Below are positions 51,350-59,997 of a stretch of 64,000 nucleotides of DNA, piece by piece. The notes below the pieces were generated by a model that did not search any database, had not been told where the DNA came from, and saw only the letters and a list, made by a program, of their open reading frames with translations. How positions within the stretch are numbered: position 1 is the first letter of the stretch; every line of letters begins with the position of its first letter. The position numbers and the translations under genes are program-made. This stretch comes from Flavobacterium anhuiense (GTDB taxonomy: Bacteria; Bacteroidota; Bacteroidia; Flavobacteriales; Flavobacteriaceae), in NCBI RefSeq assembly GCF_900101855.1, contig NZ_FMVC01000007.1, positions 328,345 through 392,344 of the forward strand, given 5' to 3'.

Positions 51350-52798
51350 TTATTTTATTCTTTCTTGAAACTTAGCAAAACCAGCTTCAATTCCGTTTGA
51401 ATCTATTTCTTCCAAAGCAATTGTGATTGCTCTTGTTAAACCAGGAATTTCTGTTAAATCCTCATCCCAGAAATTTTTGTTTTGCAATGTTAAACGAGCA
51501 ATTTTTTCGTAATCGTCAGACTTCCAAAGTCCGTTGAAGAATGTTGTAATGTCTTCGCTATCGTTAACCGGTAAATCTTGTCCGTTCCAAGTTCCTTTGT
51601 AGAAACGAATTAAAGCTGCAAAAGCAAAAGTCAAATGAACCGGAAGTTTTCCGTGAACATCTACATATCCTGTTAAACTTGGCAATACGCGAACTTTAAA
51701 TTTAGAAATCGAGTTTAAAGCGATTGAAGACAATAAATGTTTGATGAATGGATTTCTGAAACGGTCTAAAATCTCTTCTGAGAAACTCGCCAATTCTGCT
51801 TTATCCATGTTTAAAGTTTCATTGATTTCTTCAAACAAAGCTTTATTGATAAAATCTCCTGTAAACGGATTATCTACAGTTTCTTTTACTGTTTCGTTTC
51901 CGTAAAGCAACGAGAATGGCACCATTGCAGTATGTGCTCCGTTAAGGATTCTCACTTTACGAGTTCTGTACGGCTGCATATCAGAAATGATTTTTACATC
52001 TAAATCTGTTTTGTCAAACGGCAATTTTGCTTTCAATTTATCATCACCTTCAATAACCCATAAAAAGAAAGTTTCTGCACTTACAATCAAATCATCTTTG
52101 TAATCTAATTGTGCATTGTATTCTTCAATTTGATCTTTTGGATAACCTGGAACAATTCTGTCTACCAATGTATTATGCCAAGAACAGCTGTTGGTTAACC
52201 AAGCCTCAAATTCTGCTCCTAATTTCCAGTCAGCACTATATTTGAAAACAATTTCTTTTAAAGTATCAGAGTTGTAATTGATTAATTCGCAAGGAATAAT
52301 GGTCAATCCTTTATCTGCAGCACCATTAAAATGTTTGAATCTTTCGTGAAGTAAAACAGTTAGTTTTGCAGGGAAAGAAACCGGTGGCTGCATGGTTGGC
52401 AAATCTGAAGCGATATATTCGATACCCGCTTCAGTTGTATTAGAAATAATAAAAGCTAACTCTTCTTCTTTAGCCAAAGCTAAATAATCTTGAAAAGAAG
52501 CATACGGATCAATTGCTTTTACAATATTAGTAATCAATTCTTTTTCCTGAATTTCCTCACCTTTTTTAACTCCTTTCATAAACAAAGTATACAATCCGTC
52601 CTGCGCATTGATCATGTTTACCAAACCTTTGTCAATTGGCTGCACCACTGCAATACCAGCATTAAAATCAGCATTTTGATTCAATTTCTGAATGGCATAT
52701 TCAACAAAAGCTCTCAAGAAGTTTCCTTCTCCAAATTGCACGATTTTAATTGGAAGTTTTTCTGTAAGTCCTGCGTTTGATCTGTTTATTTTTTCCAT
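51350..52798 (-). CDS. uxaB: Tagaturonate reductase
   Basis: This 482-aa protein belongs to the mannitol/altronate dehydrogenase family: N-terminal IKIVQFGEGNFLRAFVEYAI (Rossmann nucleotide motif), IISNTTEAGI, PCELINYNSDTLKEIV, then the catalytic region FDKTDLDVKIISDMQPYRTRKVRILNGAHTAMVPFSLLYG, with the Lys and His residues expected for the family. It reduces D-tagaturonate to D-altronate with NADH. It is encoded directly before uxaA; the 219-bp gap to eda upstream could hold a secondary promoter, though I see none. Confidence 0.95.
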   Translation of the reverse strand: MEKINRSNAGLTEKLPIKIVQFGEGNFLRAFVEYAIQKLNQNADFNAGIAVVQPIDKGLVNMINAQDGLYTLFMKGVKKGEEIQEKELITNIVKAIDPYASFQDYLALAKEEELAFIISNTTEAGIEYIASDLPTMQPPVSFPAKLTVLLHERFKHFNGAADKGLTIIPCELINYNSDTLKEIVFKYSADWKLGAEFEAWLTNSCSWHNTLVDRIVPGYPKDQIEEYNAQLDYKDDLIVSAETFFLWVIEGDDKLKAKLPFDKTDLDVKIISDMQPYRTRKVRILNGAHTAMVPFSLLYGNETVKETVDNPFTGDFINKALFEEINETLNMDKAELASFSEEILDRFRNPFIKHLLSSIALNSISKFKVRVLPSLTGYVDVHGKLPVHLTFAFAALIRFYKGTWNGQDLPVNDSEDITTFFNGLWKSDDYEKIARLTLQNKNFWDEDLTEIPGLTRAITIALEEIDSNGIEAGFAKFQERIK

Positions 52799-53017
52799 TT
52801 TGATTTACTTCTTTAATCTGTTATAAATAACCATTTATAACCTTAACTCTCTATTTCTGCCTTTAAAATTGCAAAAGAAACATTACACCCGATTGGATAA
52901 AATAAAGCCGGCTGTGAGGAATGGCTAGCTAAATTTTTCAAGCGTAATGTTCAATTACAATCTCTAAAAATCTAAAAAACTTATAAAATAAGGAGTCAGG
53001 CATGATTACCCCTTAAT

Positions 53018-53686
53018 CTATTTTCTAATATCTTTTATAATGTCAAGAACCTGTTTTACTTTTGCAGTTAAACCATCGAAGTCTTTCTGGTCTAATATAT
53101 CTTTTGAAATTAATTGCGAACCTAAACCAACACAGGTTGCTCCTGCATTCAGCCATGAACTTAAACTTTCTTTTGTTGGGTAAACCCCTCCTGTCGGCAT
53201 AATATTCGTCCAAGGACACGGACCTTTTATCGCTTTAATAAATTCTGGTCCGTAAGTATCAGCTGGAAATAATTTCACAATTTCGCAACCTAATTCTTCT
53301 GCTCTTGCTATTTCTGTCAAAGTACCGCAACCTGGCGACCAAAGCACTTTTCTGCGATTACAAGCTATAGCTATATCTTCTCTAAAAACTGGAGTCACAA
53401 TAAAATTTGCTCCTAAACTCATATACAATGAAGCCGATGCTGCATCTGTAACAGAACCCACTCCTAAAATCATTCCTGGAAGTTCTGCTAAAGCATATTT
53501 ATTTAAAGCACCGAAAACTTCATGAGCAAAATCGCCTCTACTCGTAAATTCCATTAATCTGGAACCTCCATCATAACACGCTTTTAAAACTTTTTTACTT
53601 AGTTCGATATCAGAATGAAAAAACAACGGAACCATCCCGTTTTCTTTCATGGTCTGAGCTACTTCAATTCGTGAATATTTTGCCAT
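53018..53686 (-). CDS. eda: 2-dehydro-3-deoxyphosphogluconate (KDPG) aldolase
   Basis: This 222-aa protein is a class I KDPG/KHG aldolase. It has the strand patterns GMVPLFFHSDIELSKKVLKACYDGGSRLMEFTSRG, PGMILGVGSVTDAASASLYMSLGANFIVTPVF and the Schiff-base lysine in CEIVKLFPADTYGPEFIKAIKGPCPWTNIMPTGGVYP (Lys near residue 139). It cleaves KDPG to pyruvate and glyceraldehyde-3-phosphate, the final step of both uronate branches here. It is encoded directly after kdgK with an 11-base gap. Confidence 0.94.
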   Translation of the reverse strand: MAKYSRIEVAQTMKENGMVPLFFHSDIELSKKVLKACYDGGSRLMEFTSRGDFAHEVFGALNKYALAELPGMILGVGSVTDAASASLYMSLGANFIVTPVFREDIAIACNRRKVLWSPGCGTLTEIARAEELGCEIVKLFPADTYGPEFIKAIKGPCPWTNIMPTGGVYPTKESLSSWLNAGATCVGLGSQLISKDILDQKDFDGLTAKVKQVLDIIKDIRK

Positions 53687-53697
53687 TTTTATATTTC

Positions 53698-54717
53698 TTA
53701 TCTTGATACTAATGCAGAACCATCACCATCAATCATATTTTCAACTTCTTTTAAGGTAACCAAGTTGTAATCTCCAGCAATTGTATGTTTTAAACAACAA
53801 GCTGCAACTGCAAAATCTAAAGCTCTTTGGTTATTATTGTATTCCAACAAACCGTAGATTAATCCGCCCATAAAGGCATCTCCACTTCCAACGCGGTCTA
53901 CAACTGGCGTAACTTCTTTAACTGCTGCACTGTAAATCGCTTTTCCGTCATATAAAATTCCGCCAATTCTTTGATGCGAAGCGCTAACAGAATAACGCAG
54001 TGTTGTTGCTGCCACTTTCAGACTCGGAATCAATTCGAACAATTTATCATATACCGCCGGAAGCGATTTTTCGTCCTGATAATTCGGATTCACTTTTGGA
54101 ATTCCCAACATAAAATACGCTGTATCAATATCTCCTAAAATTACATTGCTATATTTCAGCATTTCCGGCATAACCTCGCTCGGAGTTTTTCCATATTGCC
54201 AAAGTTTTGATCTATAGTTTAAATCGCATGAAATTTTAATTCCTTTTTTGTGAGCGACTTTAATTGCTTCTAAACAAGCTTCGCCCGCACTTTCTGAAAT
54301 TGCTGGCGTAATGCCGCTCCAGTGAAACCATTCTGCACCTTCCAAAACCTTTTCCCAGTCCACCTGCCCTTTTTGTATAGTCGACATGGCGCTGTGAGCA
54401 CGATCATATACTACATTGCTTCCGCGCGTTCCTGCACCTGTTTCTAAGAAATAAATTCCTAAACGTTCTCCTCCATAAACAATGTTTTTAGATTCAACAT
54501 TCATTTTTCTGATTTCTTTCAATGCAGAAAAACCAATTTCATTTTCAGGCAGTCTGGTAACAAATTCAGCATTTACACCATAATTTGCCAAAGAAACGCA
54601 TACGTTAAATTCACCGCCACCATAAGTAGCACCAAATGCTGTAGATTGCGAAAAACGCAAATGTCTTTCTGTCGATAAACGCAGCATGATTTCTCCAAAT
54701 GCAACTACTCTACTCAT
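53698..54717 (-). CDS. kdgK: 2-keto-3-deoxygluconate kinase, PfkB family
   Basis: With a start at 54717 the protein has 339 aa and begins MSRVVAFGEIMLRLS, the usual start of KdgK-type PfkB kinases. GGGEFNVCVSLANYG, WFHWSGITPAIS and the PfkB signature DRVGSGDAFMGGLIYGLLEYN (near residue 285) follow. It phosphorylates KDG to KDPG. An upstream ATG at 54741 would add eight residues, but it lies inside the repeat word ACCATTAAGA that begins a MITE-like element, so the inner ATG is the better start. It precedes eda and follows uxaC across this repeat. Confidence 0.92.
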   Translation of the reverse strand: MSRVVAFGEIMLRLSTERHLRFSQSTAFGATYGGGEFNVCVSLANYGVNAEFVTRLPENEIGFSALKEIRKMNVESKNIVYGGERLGIYFLETGAGTRGSNVVYDRAHSAMSTIQKGQVDWEKVLEGAEWFHWSGITPAISESAGEACLEAIKVAHKKGIKISCDLNYRSKLWQYGKTPSEVMPEMLKYSNVILGDIDTAYFMLGIPKVNPNYQDEKSLPAVYDKLFELIPSLKVAATTLRYSVSASHQRIGGILYDGKAIYSAAVKEVTPVVDRVGSGDAFMGGLIYGLLEYNNNQRALDFAVAACCLKHTIAGDYNLVTLKEVENMIDGDGSALVSR

Positions 54718-54736
54718 ACTATCTTTTTTATATTTT

Positions 54737-54842
54737 ACCATTAAGAGATTAAGAAAATTAAGCTTAACTTATCTTTATTATTTAAGTAACTACTTATTAG
54801 AGCAAAAACTTAATTTTCTTAATGTCTGAATGGTTAGAAAAA
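54737..54842. repeat. Second copy of the ACCATTAAGA repeat element
   Basis: The left 28 bases (54737-54764) match 13931-13958 with two differences. The other end has CTTAATTTTCTTAATG and ATGGTTAGAAAAATT, a diverged form of the right end at 14060-14090. It lies between uxaC and kdgK. Confidence 0.65.
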
Positions 54843-56243
54843 TTAAAACTTAAAATATTCTTTAGCGTTGTTGTATGAAATATCAGCAACTAATTTTCCG
54901 ATCCATTCCATATCGTTTGGAAGCTCACCTCTTTTGATTTCGTCACCCAAAAGATTACACAAAATACGTCTGAAATATTCGTGTCTTGGGAACGATAAGA
55001 AACTTCTTGAATCCGTCAGCATTCCAACAAAACAGCTAATTAAGCCCATGTTTGAAAGCGCATTCAATTGTTTTGTCATTCCATCTTTCTGATCCAAGAA
55101 CCACCATCCTGAACCGAATTGCACTTTTCCGCGAACGCTTCCGTCGTTGAAATTTCCAATCATCGTTGCCATAACTTCGTTATCAGCAGGATTTAGGTTA
55201 TAGATAATCGTTTTGGTCAATTTATCTTTACTGTCTAAAGCATTTAAGAAAGCAGATAATTTTTGTGCTTGAGGGTAATCTCCAATAGAATCCCACCCTG
55301 TATCTGGGCCTAAGATTCTGTGCATACGAGCGTTGTTGTTACGCAATGCACCTAAGTGAAATTGCTGTACCCATCCAAACTCATGATAGGTTTCTGATAA
55401 GAAAACTAAAATAGCACTATGGAATTTTAAAACCTCTTCTTGAGACAACTCTTCATTTTCTCTTTTCTTTTTGAAAATCGCATTGATTTCACTTTCTGTA
55501 AAGTTTTCAAAATCAATTTGATTCAATCCATGATCGCTTAATTTACATCCGTTTGCATTAAAGAATTCGATTCTTTTTCGTAAAGCAGACTGTAAATCAG
55601 CATACGTGTTAATTGCAATACCGGACACATCCCCTAATGTGTCCAGATATGCATTATAACCATCATTAGCAATTAAGATGGCTTTATCAGGTCTGAAAGC
55701 CGTACTCATTTTAATTCCAGTCGAATTATTTGCGAATTTTTGGTGAAATTCTAAAGAGTCGATTGGATCTTCTGTAGTACAAACCAATTCAGCGTTTACT
55801 TTTTTAAGAAGATTTTGCGTGCTGTACGCCTGAGAATTTATTTTCTCAGAAGTTTCTATATAAATTTTCTCAGCCGACTTTTCATTCAATAAATCATAAA
55901 TATCAAAATAACGAGCCAATTCTAAATGTGTCCAGTGGTACAACGGATTACGCATAGTGTACGGAACAGTTTTTCCCCAGTTTAAGAATTTATCTTTATC
56001 TGAACCATTTCCTGTTACAAACTGCTCGTTGATTCCCAAAGTACGCATTGCACGCCATTTGTAGTGGTCACCATTGATCCAAACTTGAGTAATATTTTCA
56101 AAGATTTTATCTTCGGCAATAAACTGCGGATTTAAGTGATTGTGGTAGTCAATAATAGGCTGATTCTTAGAGTAATTGTGGTATAACTCTTCAGCATATT
56201 TATTTTCTAATAAAAAATTATCGTTAATGAAAGTCTGGCTCAT
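54843..56243 (-). CDS. uxaC: Uronate isomerase
   Basis: This 466-aa TIM-barrel metal-dependent hydrolase-like isomerase has the UxaC motif PIIDYHNHLNP (metal-binding His pair near residue 34). RAMRTLGINEQFVTG, CTTEDPIDSLEFHQ, AFRPDKAILI, FHLGALRNNN and GMLTDSRSFLSFPRHEYFRRILCNLLG also fit. It converts D-galacturonate to D-tagaturonate (and glucuronate to fructuronate), the first step of uronate breakdown. It follows kduD by 24 bases. Normal length. Confidence 0.96.
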   Translation of the reverse strand: MSQTFINDNFLLENKYAEELYHNYSKNQPIIDYHNHLNPQFIAEDKIFENITQVWINGDHYKWRAMRTLGINEQFVTGNGSDKDKFLNWGKTVPYTMRNPLYHWTHLELARYFDIYDLLNEKSAEKIYIETSEKINSQAYSTQNLLKKVNAELVCTTEDPIDSLEFHQKFANNSTGIKMSTAFRPDKAILIANDGYNAYLDTLGDVSGIAINTYADLQSALRKRIEFFNANGCKLSDHGLNQIDFENFTESEINAIFKKKRENEELSQEEVLKFHSAILVFLSETYHEFGWVQQFHLGALRNNNARMHRILGPDTGWDSIGDYPQAQKLSAFLNALDSKDKLTKTIIYNLNPADNEVMATMIGNFNDGSVRGKVQFGSGWWFLDQKDGMTKQLNALSNMGLISCFVGMLTDSRSFLSFPRHEYFRRILCNLLGDEIKRGELPNDMEWIGKLVADISYNNAKEYFKF

Positions 56244-56267
56244 ATCTTTTTAAATATAATTTGAAAA

Positions 56268-57059
56268 TTATTCTTCGTTTGAAGGTTTTCCGATTGTGGC
56301 AAGGATTCCACCATCTACATATAAAATGTGACCGTTTACAAAATCACTTGCTTTGGAAGATAAAAATATTGCTGCTCCGGCCAAATCGCTTGGATCTCCC
56401 CATTTTGCTGCAGGAGTTCTGCTAATGATAAAATCATTAAACGGATGACCGTCAACTCTAATAGGTTTGGTTTGCTCTGTAGCAAAATATCCAGGACCAA
56501 TTCCGTTGATCTGAACATTGTATTTTGCCCATTCTGTTGCCATGTTTTTCGTCAGCATTTTCAAGCCTCCTTTTGCAGCAGCGTAAGCAGAAACCGTATT
56601 TCTTCCTAATTCGCTCATCATAGAGCAAATGTTAATGATTTTTCCTTGTCTTCTTTCAATCATTTCTTTTGCTACATGCTTAGAAACAATAAACGGACTT
56701 ACAAGATCAATATCGACTACTTCTCTGAAATCTGAAACTTCCATATCCAGAAGCGGAATTCTTTTAATAATTCCAGCGTTATTGATCAAGATATCGATTG
56801 GCCCAACTTCGCTTTGAATTTTAGCAACAGCTTCTTTTACTTCTTGTTCTTCTGTTACATTAAATTTATAGCCTACCGCATTGATTCCTTCGCCTTTTAA
56901 TTCTGCTACTGCATGATCAATTTTTTCCTGAGAAGAATTTCCGTTTACCACAATTGTAGCACCTGCCTGACCTAATCCTTTTGCCATTGCCATTCCCAGT
57001 CCGTGCGTGCTTCCTGTGATAAGGGCAACTTTTCCTTTTATATCAAATAAATTTGTCAT
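56268..57059 (-). CDS. kduD: KduD-type short-chain dehydrogenase (2-keto-3-deoxygluconate 5-dehydrogenase)
   Basis: This 263-aa SDR has GKVALITGSTHGLGMAMAKGLGQAGA (nucleotide motif), NNAGIIKRIPLLDM, ICSMMSELGRNTVSAYAAAKGGLKMLTKNMATEWAKYNVQINGIGPGYFATE (catalytic Ser, Tyr, Lys) and a C-terminal DGGILA. KduD reduces 2,5-diketo-3-deoxygluconate to KDG, completing the branch that handles unsaturated uronates from pectate lyase. It starts one base after the kduI stop. The close link to kduI supports this over a generic gluconate dehydrogenase. Confidence 0.92.
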   Translation of the reverse strand: MTNLFDIKGKVALITGSTHGLGMAMAKGLGQAGATIVVNGNSSQEKIDHAVAELKGEGINAVGYKFNVTEEQEVKEAVAKIQSEVGPIDILINNAGIIKRIPLLDMEVSDFREVVDIDLVSPFIVSKHVAKEMIERRQGKIINICSMMSELGRNTVSAYAAAKGGLKMLTKNMATEWAKYNVQINGIGPGYFATEQTKPIRVDGHPFNDFIISRTPAAKWGDPSDLAGAAIFLSSKASDFVNGHILYVDGGILATIGKPSNEE

Positions 57060-57060
57060 T

Positions 57061-57900
57061 TTATCTTAAATCAGTGATTTTACAAACATCCATATCTCCG
57101 TAATCTAAGTTTTCACCGGCCATTCCCCAGATAAATGTATAGTTGCTAGTACCAGAACCTGAGTGAATAGACCAAGGTGGGGAAATTACTGCCTGATGAT
57201 TGTTCATCCAGATGTGTCTTGTTTCTTGCGGTTGTCCCATAAAGTGGCAAACTGCCTGATCTTGTGGAATATCTAGATAGAAATACACTTCCATTCTACG
57301 ATCATGTACGTGAGCAGGCATTGTATTCCAAACACTTCCTGGTTTCAATTCTGTCATTCCCATTTGCAATTGGCAAGTTGTTACCACGCTTCCAATAATC
57401 ATTTGGTTTACAGTACGGTGATTTGCCGTTTCCATTGTTCCCAATTGCAATTTATTAGCTTCAGCTAAGCTTACTTTTTTGGTTGGATAACTCGTGTGCG
57501 CTGGTGCAGAGTTTAAATAGAACTTCGCAGGATTGTTTTTGTCATCGCTTTTAAAAACTACTTCTTTATTTCCTGCTCCGATGTATAGAGCATCTTTAAA
57601 ACCTAACTCATAAGCTGTTCCTTCTACTACCACAGAACCGCTTCCGCCAACATTGATAATTCCTAATTCTCTACGCTCCAAAAAATATGGCGCTTTTAAA
57701 GGATCGATTGTTTCTAAAACTAAATCTCCTTTTACCGGAACTGCAGAACCTGCAATGTATCTGTCATAATGCGAATAAACCAAAACCACTTCATCTTCCT
57801 GCATTAAATCATCAATTAAGAATTCTTCTCTCAATTGCTGCGTATCATATTTTTTTACAGCTTCTGGGCTTGACGCGTATCTTGAACTATATTTTGTCAT
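57061..57900 (-). CDS. kduI: 4-deoxy-L-threo-5-hexosulose-uronate ketol-isomerase
   Basis: This 279-aa cupin-type isomerase has the KduI patterns YSHYDRYIAGSAVPVKGDLVLE, RELGIINVGGSGSVVVEG, ELGFKDALYIGAGNKEVVF, the metal-binding TMPAHVHDRRMEVYFYLD, and ISPPWSIHSGSGTSNYTFIWGMAGEN near the C-terminus. It isomerises the spontaneously opened unsaturated galacturonate to 2,5-diketo-3-deoxygluconate. It has its own promoter region with an operator (57912-57925), 96 bp after the transporter gene, so kduI-kduD-uxaC-kdgK-eda-uxaB-uxaA may start here as well as upstream. Confidence 0.96.
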   Translation of the reverse strand: MTKYSSRYASSPEAVKKYDTQQLREEFLIDDLMQEDEVVLVYSHYDRYIAGSAVPVKGDLVLETIDPLKAPYFLERRELGIINVGGSGSVVVEGTAYELGFKDALYIGAGNKEVVFKSDDKNNPAKFYLNSAPAHTSYPTKKVSLAEANKLQLGTMETANHRTVNQMIIGSVVTTCQLQMGMTELKPGSVWNTMPAHVHDRRMEVYFYLDIPQDQAVCHFMGQPQETRHIWMNNHQAVISPPWSIHSGSGTSNYTFIWGMAGENLDYGDMDVCKITDLR

Positions 57901-57911
57901 AATTTAAATAA

Positions 57912-57925
57912 TGTAATCGATTGCA
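57912..57925. promoter_or_regulatory. LacI-type operator upstream of kduI
   Basis: TGTAATCGATTGCA matches the operator at 48158 in 12 of 14 bases and is identical to the one at 59697. It directly abuts a TAATTTTG -7 element on the minus strand. Confidence 0.75.
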
Positions 57926-57933
57926 CAAAATTA
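57926..57933 (-). promoter_or_regulatory. -7 element of the kduI promoter
   Basis: The minus strand reads TAATTTTG, a full TAnnTTTG match, immediately upstream of the operator and 26 bases before the start codon. The -33 position (around 57953) does not read TTTG, so the promoter may need an activator or be weak. Confidence 0.55.
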
Positions 57934-57996
57934 ATTTTTTAAATGGAATAACCATAATTGAAATGAAAAAAATATTTCAATTTTGTGTGTTTCTCT

Positions 57997-59589
57997 TTAT
58001 AAATCAGTTATTGGACTATATTTAGGAACCAAAGTTTTCATAACAATCCAACCTGTTAAGTAGCAAACAGCACAAATAGAGAAAATAATCATATATCCAG
58101 AGTTTATACCATCAACAACCGTCTCCCCAGATTTTGATAATAATTTCAAAAACTCGGCTAAATTCGCAACACCTCTCTCTTTTAAAAATGCTTTCTCAGT
58201 TTCTGGATTTAAAAATTGTGGATATTTTGCTAATAAAGATTGCCCGTCTACCAAGCTCCAGTTTCGTTGGGTAAAATCAAACAAAACACCTGATCCCTTA
58301 TTAATTATAGTTGAACCAACTCCACCTGCTAAACCTCCGATTCCTGTAATGGTTGCGATTGCTTTTTTGGGAAACATATCTCCTACTGTTGTAAAGATGT
58401 TTGCCGACCAAGATTGGTGAGCCGCACCTGCAATTCCGATAATAATTACTGGAACCCAGTAACTAATATATCCTAATGGCTGCGCTATTAAAGCTAACAA
58501 TGGGAAAAAAGCAAAAATTAACATCGCTCTCATTCTTCCTTCATACGGATTCATTCCTTTTTTCTCTACGAAATAAGTCGGCAGCCATCCTCCAATAATA
58601 GACAATAAGGTAATCATATACAGCACAAACAATGGCAATGCCGCTTCTGTTGAATCCATTCCGTAAACCGAACTTAAATACGCTGGAGTCCAGAATAAGA
58701 AAAACCACCACACACCGTCTGTCATAAATTTACCAAATGCAAAAGCCCAAGTTTGTTTGTATTTAAAACAATCTGCTAAAGACACTTTACCTCCAGCTTC
58801 TGGTTTAAAACCGATTTTACTGTCTTCAATATCATCTTGCTGAATATAAGCCAATTCTTCTGGTGTAACTTTCGAATGTCTTTCTGGTTTATCGTACATA
58901 AACATCCAGAATCCCATCCATACAAATCCCAAAGCTCCAATAATGATAAATGACATTTCCCAACCGAAGTATTTTGCAATAAAAGGAATTGTAACCGGAG
59001 CCGCCAAAGCTCCTACTGTAGCACCTGCATTAAAAATACTGGTTGCAAAAGCTCTGTCTTTTTTAGGAAAATATTCTGCAGTTGTTTTAATTGCTGCAGG
59101 GAAATTTCCTGCTTCTCCCACTGCTAAAACGAAACGCGCAAAAATAAATAAAGCCACACTTACATTGATTACCAATGCTGTATCGCTTATTGTACTGATT
59201 ATCTCTTTTGAACCATGAAAACTCACAAACCATTCTCCCGCAATAATTCCTGAAGTTGCAATTCCGCAGAAAGCGTGAAGACAAGCTCCAACAGACCAAA
59301 TTCCAATTGCCCAAAGAAATCCTTTTTTAGTATCTAACCAATCTACAAATCTGCCTGCAAATAATAATGAAACTGCATAGAAAATAGAAAATAAAGCAGT
59401 GATATTTCCATAATCGTTATTGGTCCAGTGAAACTCTGGCGCAATAAAATCACTCCAGGTTAAAGAAAGTACTTGTCTGTCCAAATAATTAATTGTAGTT
59501 GCAAAAAATAATAATGCACAAATACTCCAACGGTATTTCCCTGTGGTTTTGAGACTCTGATTTACTGCAACGGTTTCGGTTTGATTCAT
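57997..59589 (-). CDS. MFS transporter, probable hexuronate carrier (ExuT-like)
   Basis: This 530-aa protein has 12 predicted membrane helices and starts like the anion/cation symporter (ExuT/GudP) family: WSICALLFFATTINYLDRQVLSLTW, AGRFVDWLDTKKGFLWAIGIWSVGACLHAF, FVLAVGEAGNFPAAIKTTAEYFPKKDRAFATSIFNAGATVGALAAP. It is longer than typical ExuT because of an insert near 110-145 (SFHGSKEIISTISDT) and an extended loop before the last helix (about 440-505). It would import galacturonate or unsaturated uronates across the inner membrane. It has a perfect Bacteroidota promoter with an operator at the start site and leads into kduI. Confidence 0.88.
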   Translation of the reverse strand: MNQTETVAVNQSLKTTGKYRWSICALLFFATTINYLDRQVLSLTWSDFIAPEFHWTNNDYGNITALFSIFYAVSLLFAGRFVDWLDTKKGFLWAIGIWSVGACLHAFCGIATSGIIAGEWFVSFHGSKEIISTISDTALVINVSVALFIFARFVLAVGEAGNFPAAIKTTAEYFPKKDRAFATSIFNAGATVGALAAPVTIPFIAKYFGWEMSFIIIGALGFVWMGFWMFMYDKPERHSKVTPEELAYIQQDDIEDSKIGFKPEAGGKVSLADCFKYKQTWAFAFGKFMTDGVWWFFLFWTPAYLSSVYGMDSTEAALPLFVLYMITLLSIIGGWLPTYFVEKKGMNPYEGRMRAMLIFAFFPLLALIAQPLGYISYWVPVIIIGIAGAAHQSWSANIFTTVGDMFPKKAIATITGIGGLAGGVGSTIINKGSGVLFDFTQRNWSLVDGQSLLAKYPQFLNPETEKAFLKERGVANLAEFLKLLSKSGETVVDGINSGYMIIFSICAVCYLTGWIVMKTLVPKYSPITDL

Positions 59590-59696
59590 AGTAAGTGGGT
59601 ATTATAGTTTTATAATTTTGGCAATCTTAAAAGACTATATTTACTGCTTTCTAAAAATAGCATAATCAATAAATTAACACCTTAAAAGAAAACAAA

Positions 59697-59710
59697 TGTA
59701 ATCGATTGCA
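59697..59710. promoter_or_regulatory. LacI-type operator upstream of the uronate transporter
   Basis: TGTAATCGATTGCA, identical to the kduI operator. It directly follows the -7 element on the minus strand and would cover the transcription start. The divergent hydrolase gene begins 288 bases to the right. Confidence 0.8.
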
Positions 59711-59741
59711 CAAATATAGTTTTTAATCTGTACAATCCAAA
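59711..59741 (-). promoter_or_regulatory. Promoter of the uronate transporter gene
   Basis: The minus strand reads TTTG (59738-59741), exactly 19 bases, then TATATTTG (59711-59718): a full match to TTTG-N19-TAnnTTTG. The operator at 59697-59710 follows without a gap. The predicted leader is about 110 bases. Confidence 0.8.
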
Positions 59742-59828
59742 TAATATTGTGTAAAAAAATAATTTAGTTCGTTAAAATAAACATATTATATAAAAAAAGG
59801 AATACAAAATTACACATTAAACAATATA

Positions 59829-59864
59829 TTTGTTAAAAGCCAATAGGTAAAATTTATACTTTTG
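59829..59864 (+). promoter_or_regulatory. Candidate promoter of the divergent hydrolase gene
   Basis: TACTTTTG (59857-59864) matches the -7 consensus; TTTG (59829-59832) lies 24 bases upstream, a little too far. This would give a leader of about 125 bases. The rest of the 408-bp gap (59590-59997) shows only AT-rich sequence and the operator. Confidence 0.4.
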
Positions 59865-59997
59865 TTGGGGTAAAATTGTCCCAAAAGCCAACCTTAAGCA
59901 AACCAATTTTATGTATTTTTAAATTCTTCTGTTTATCGGTTGCATTTTCAAATACAAAAAACATAAATATTTACAAAACAAATAATTACAATTTAAA

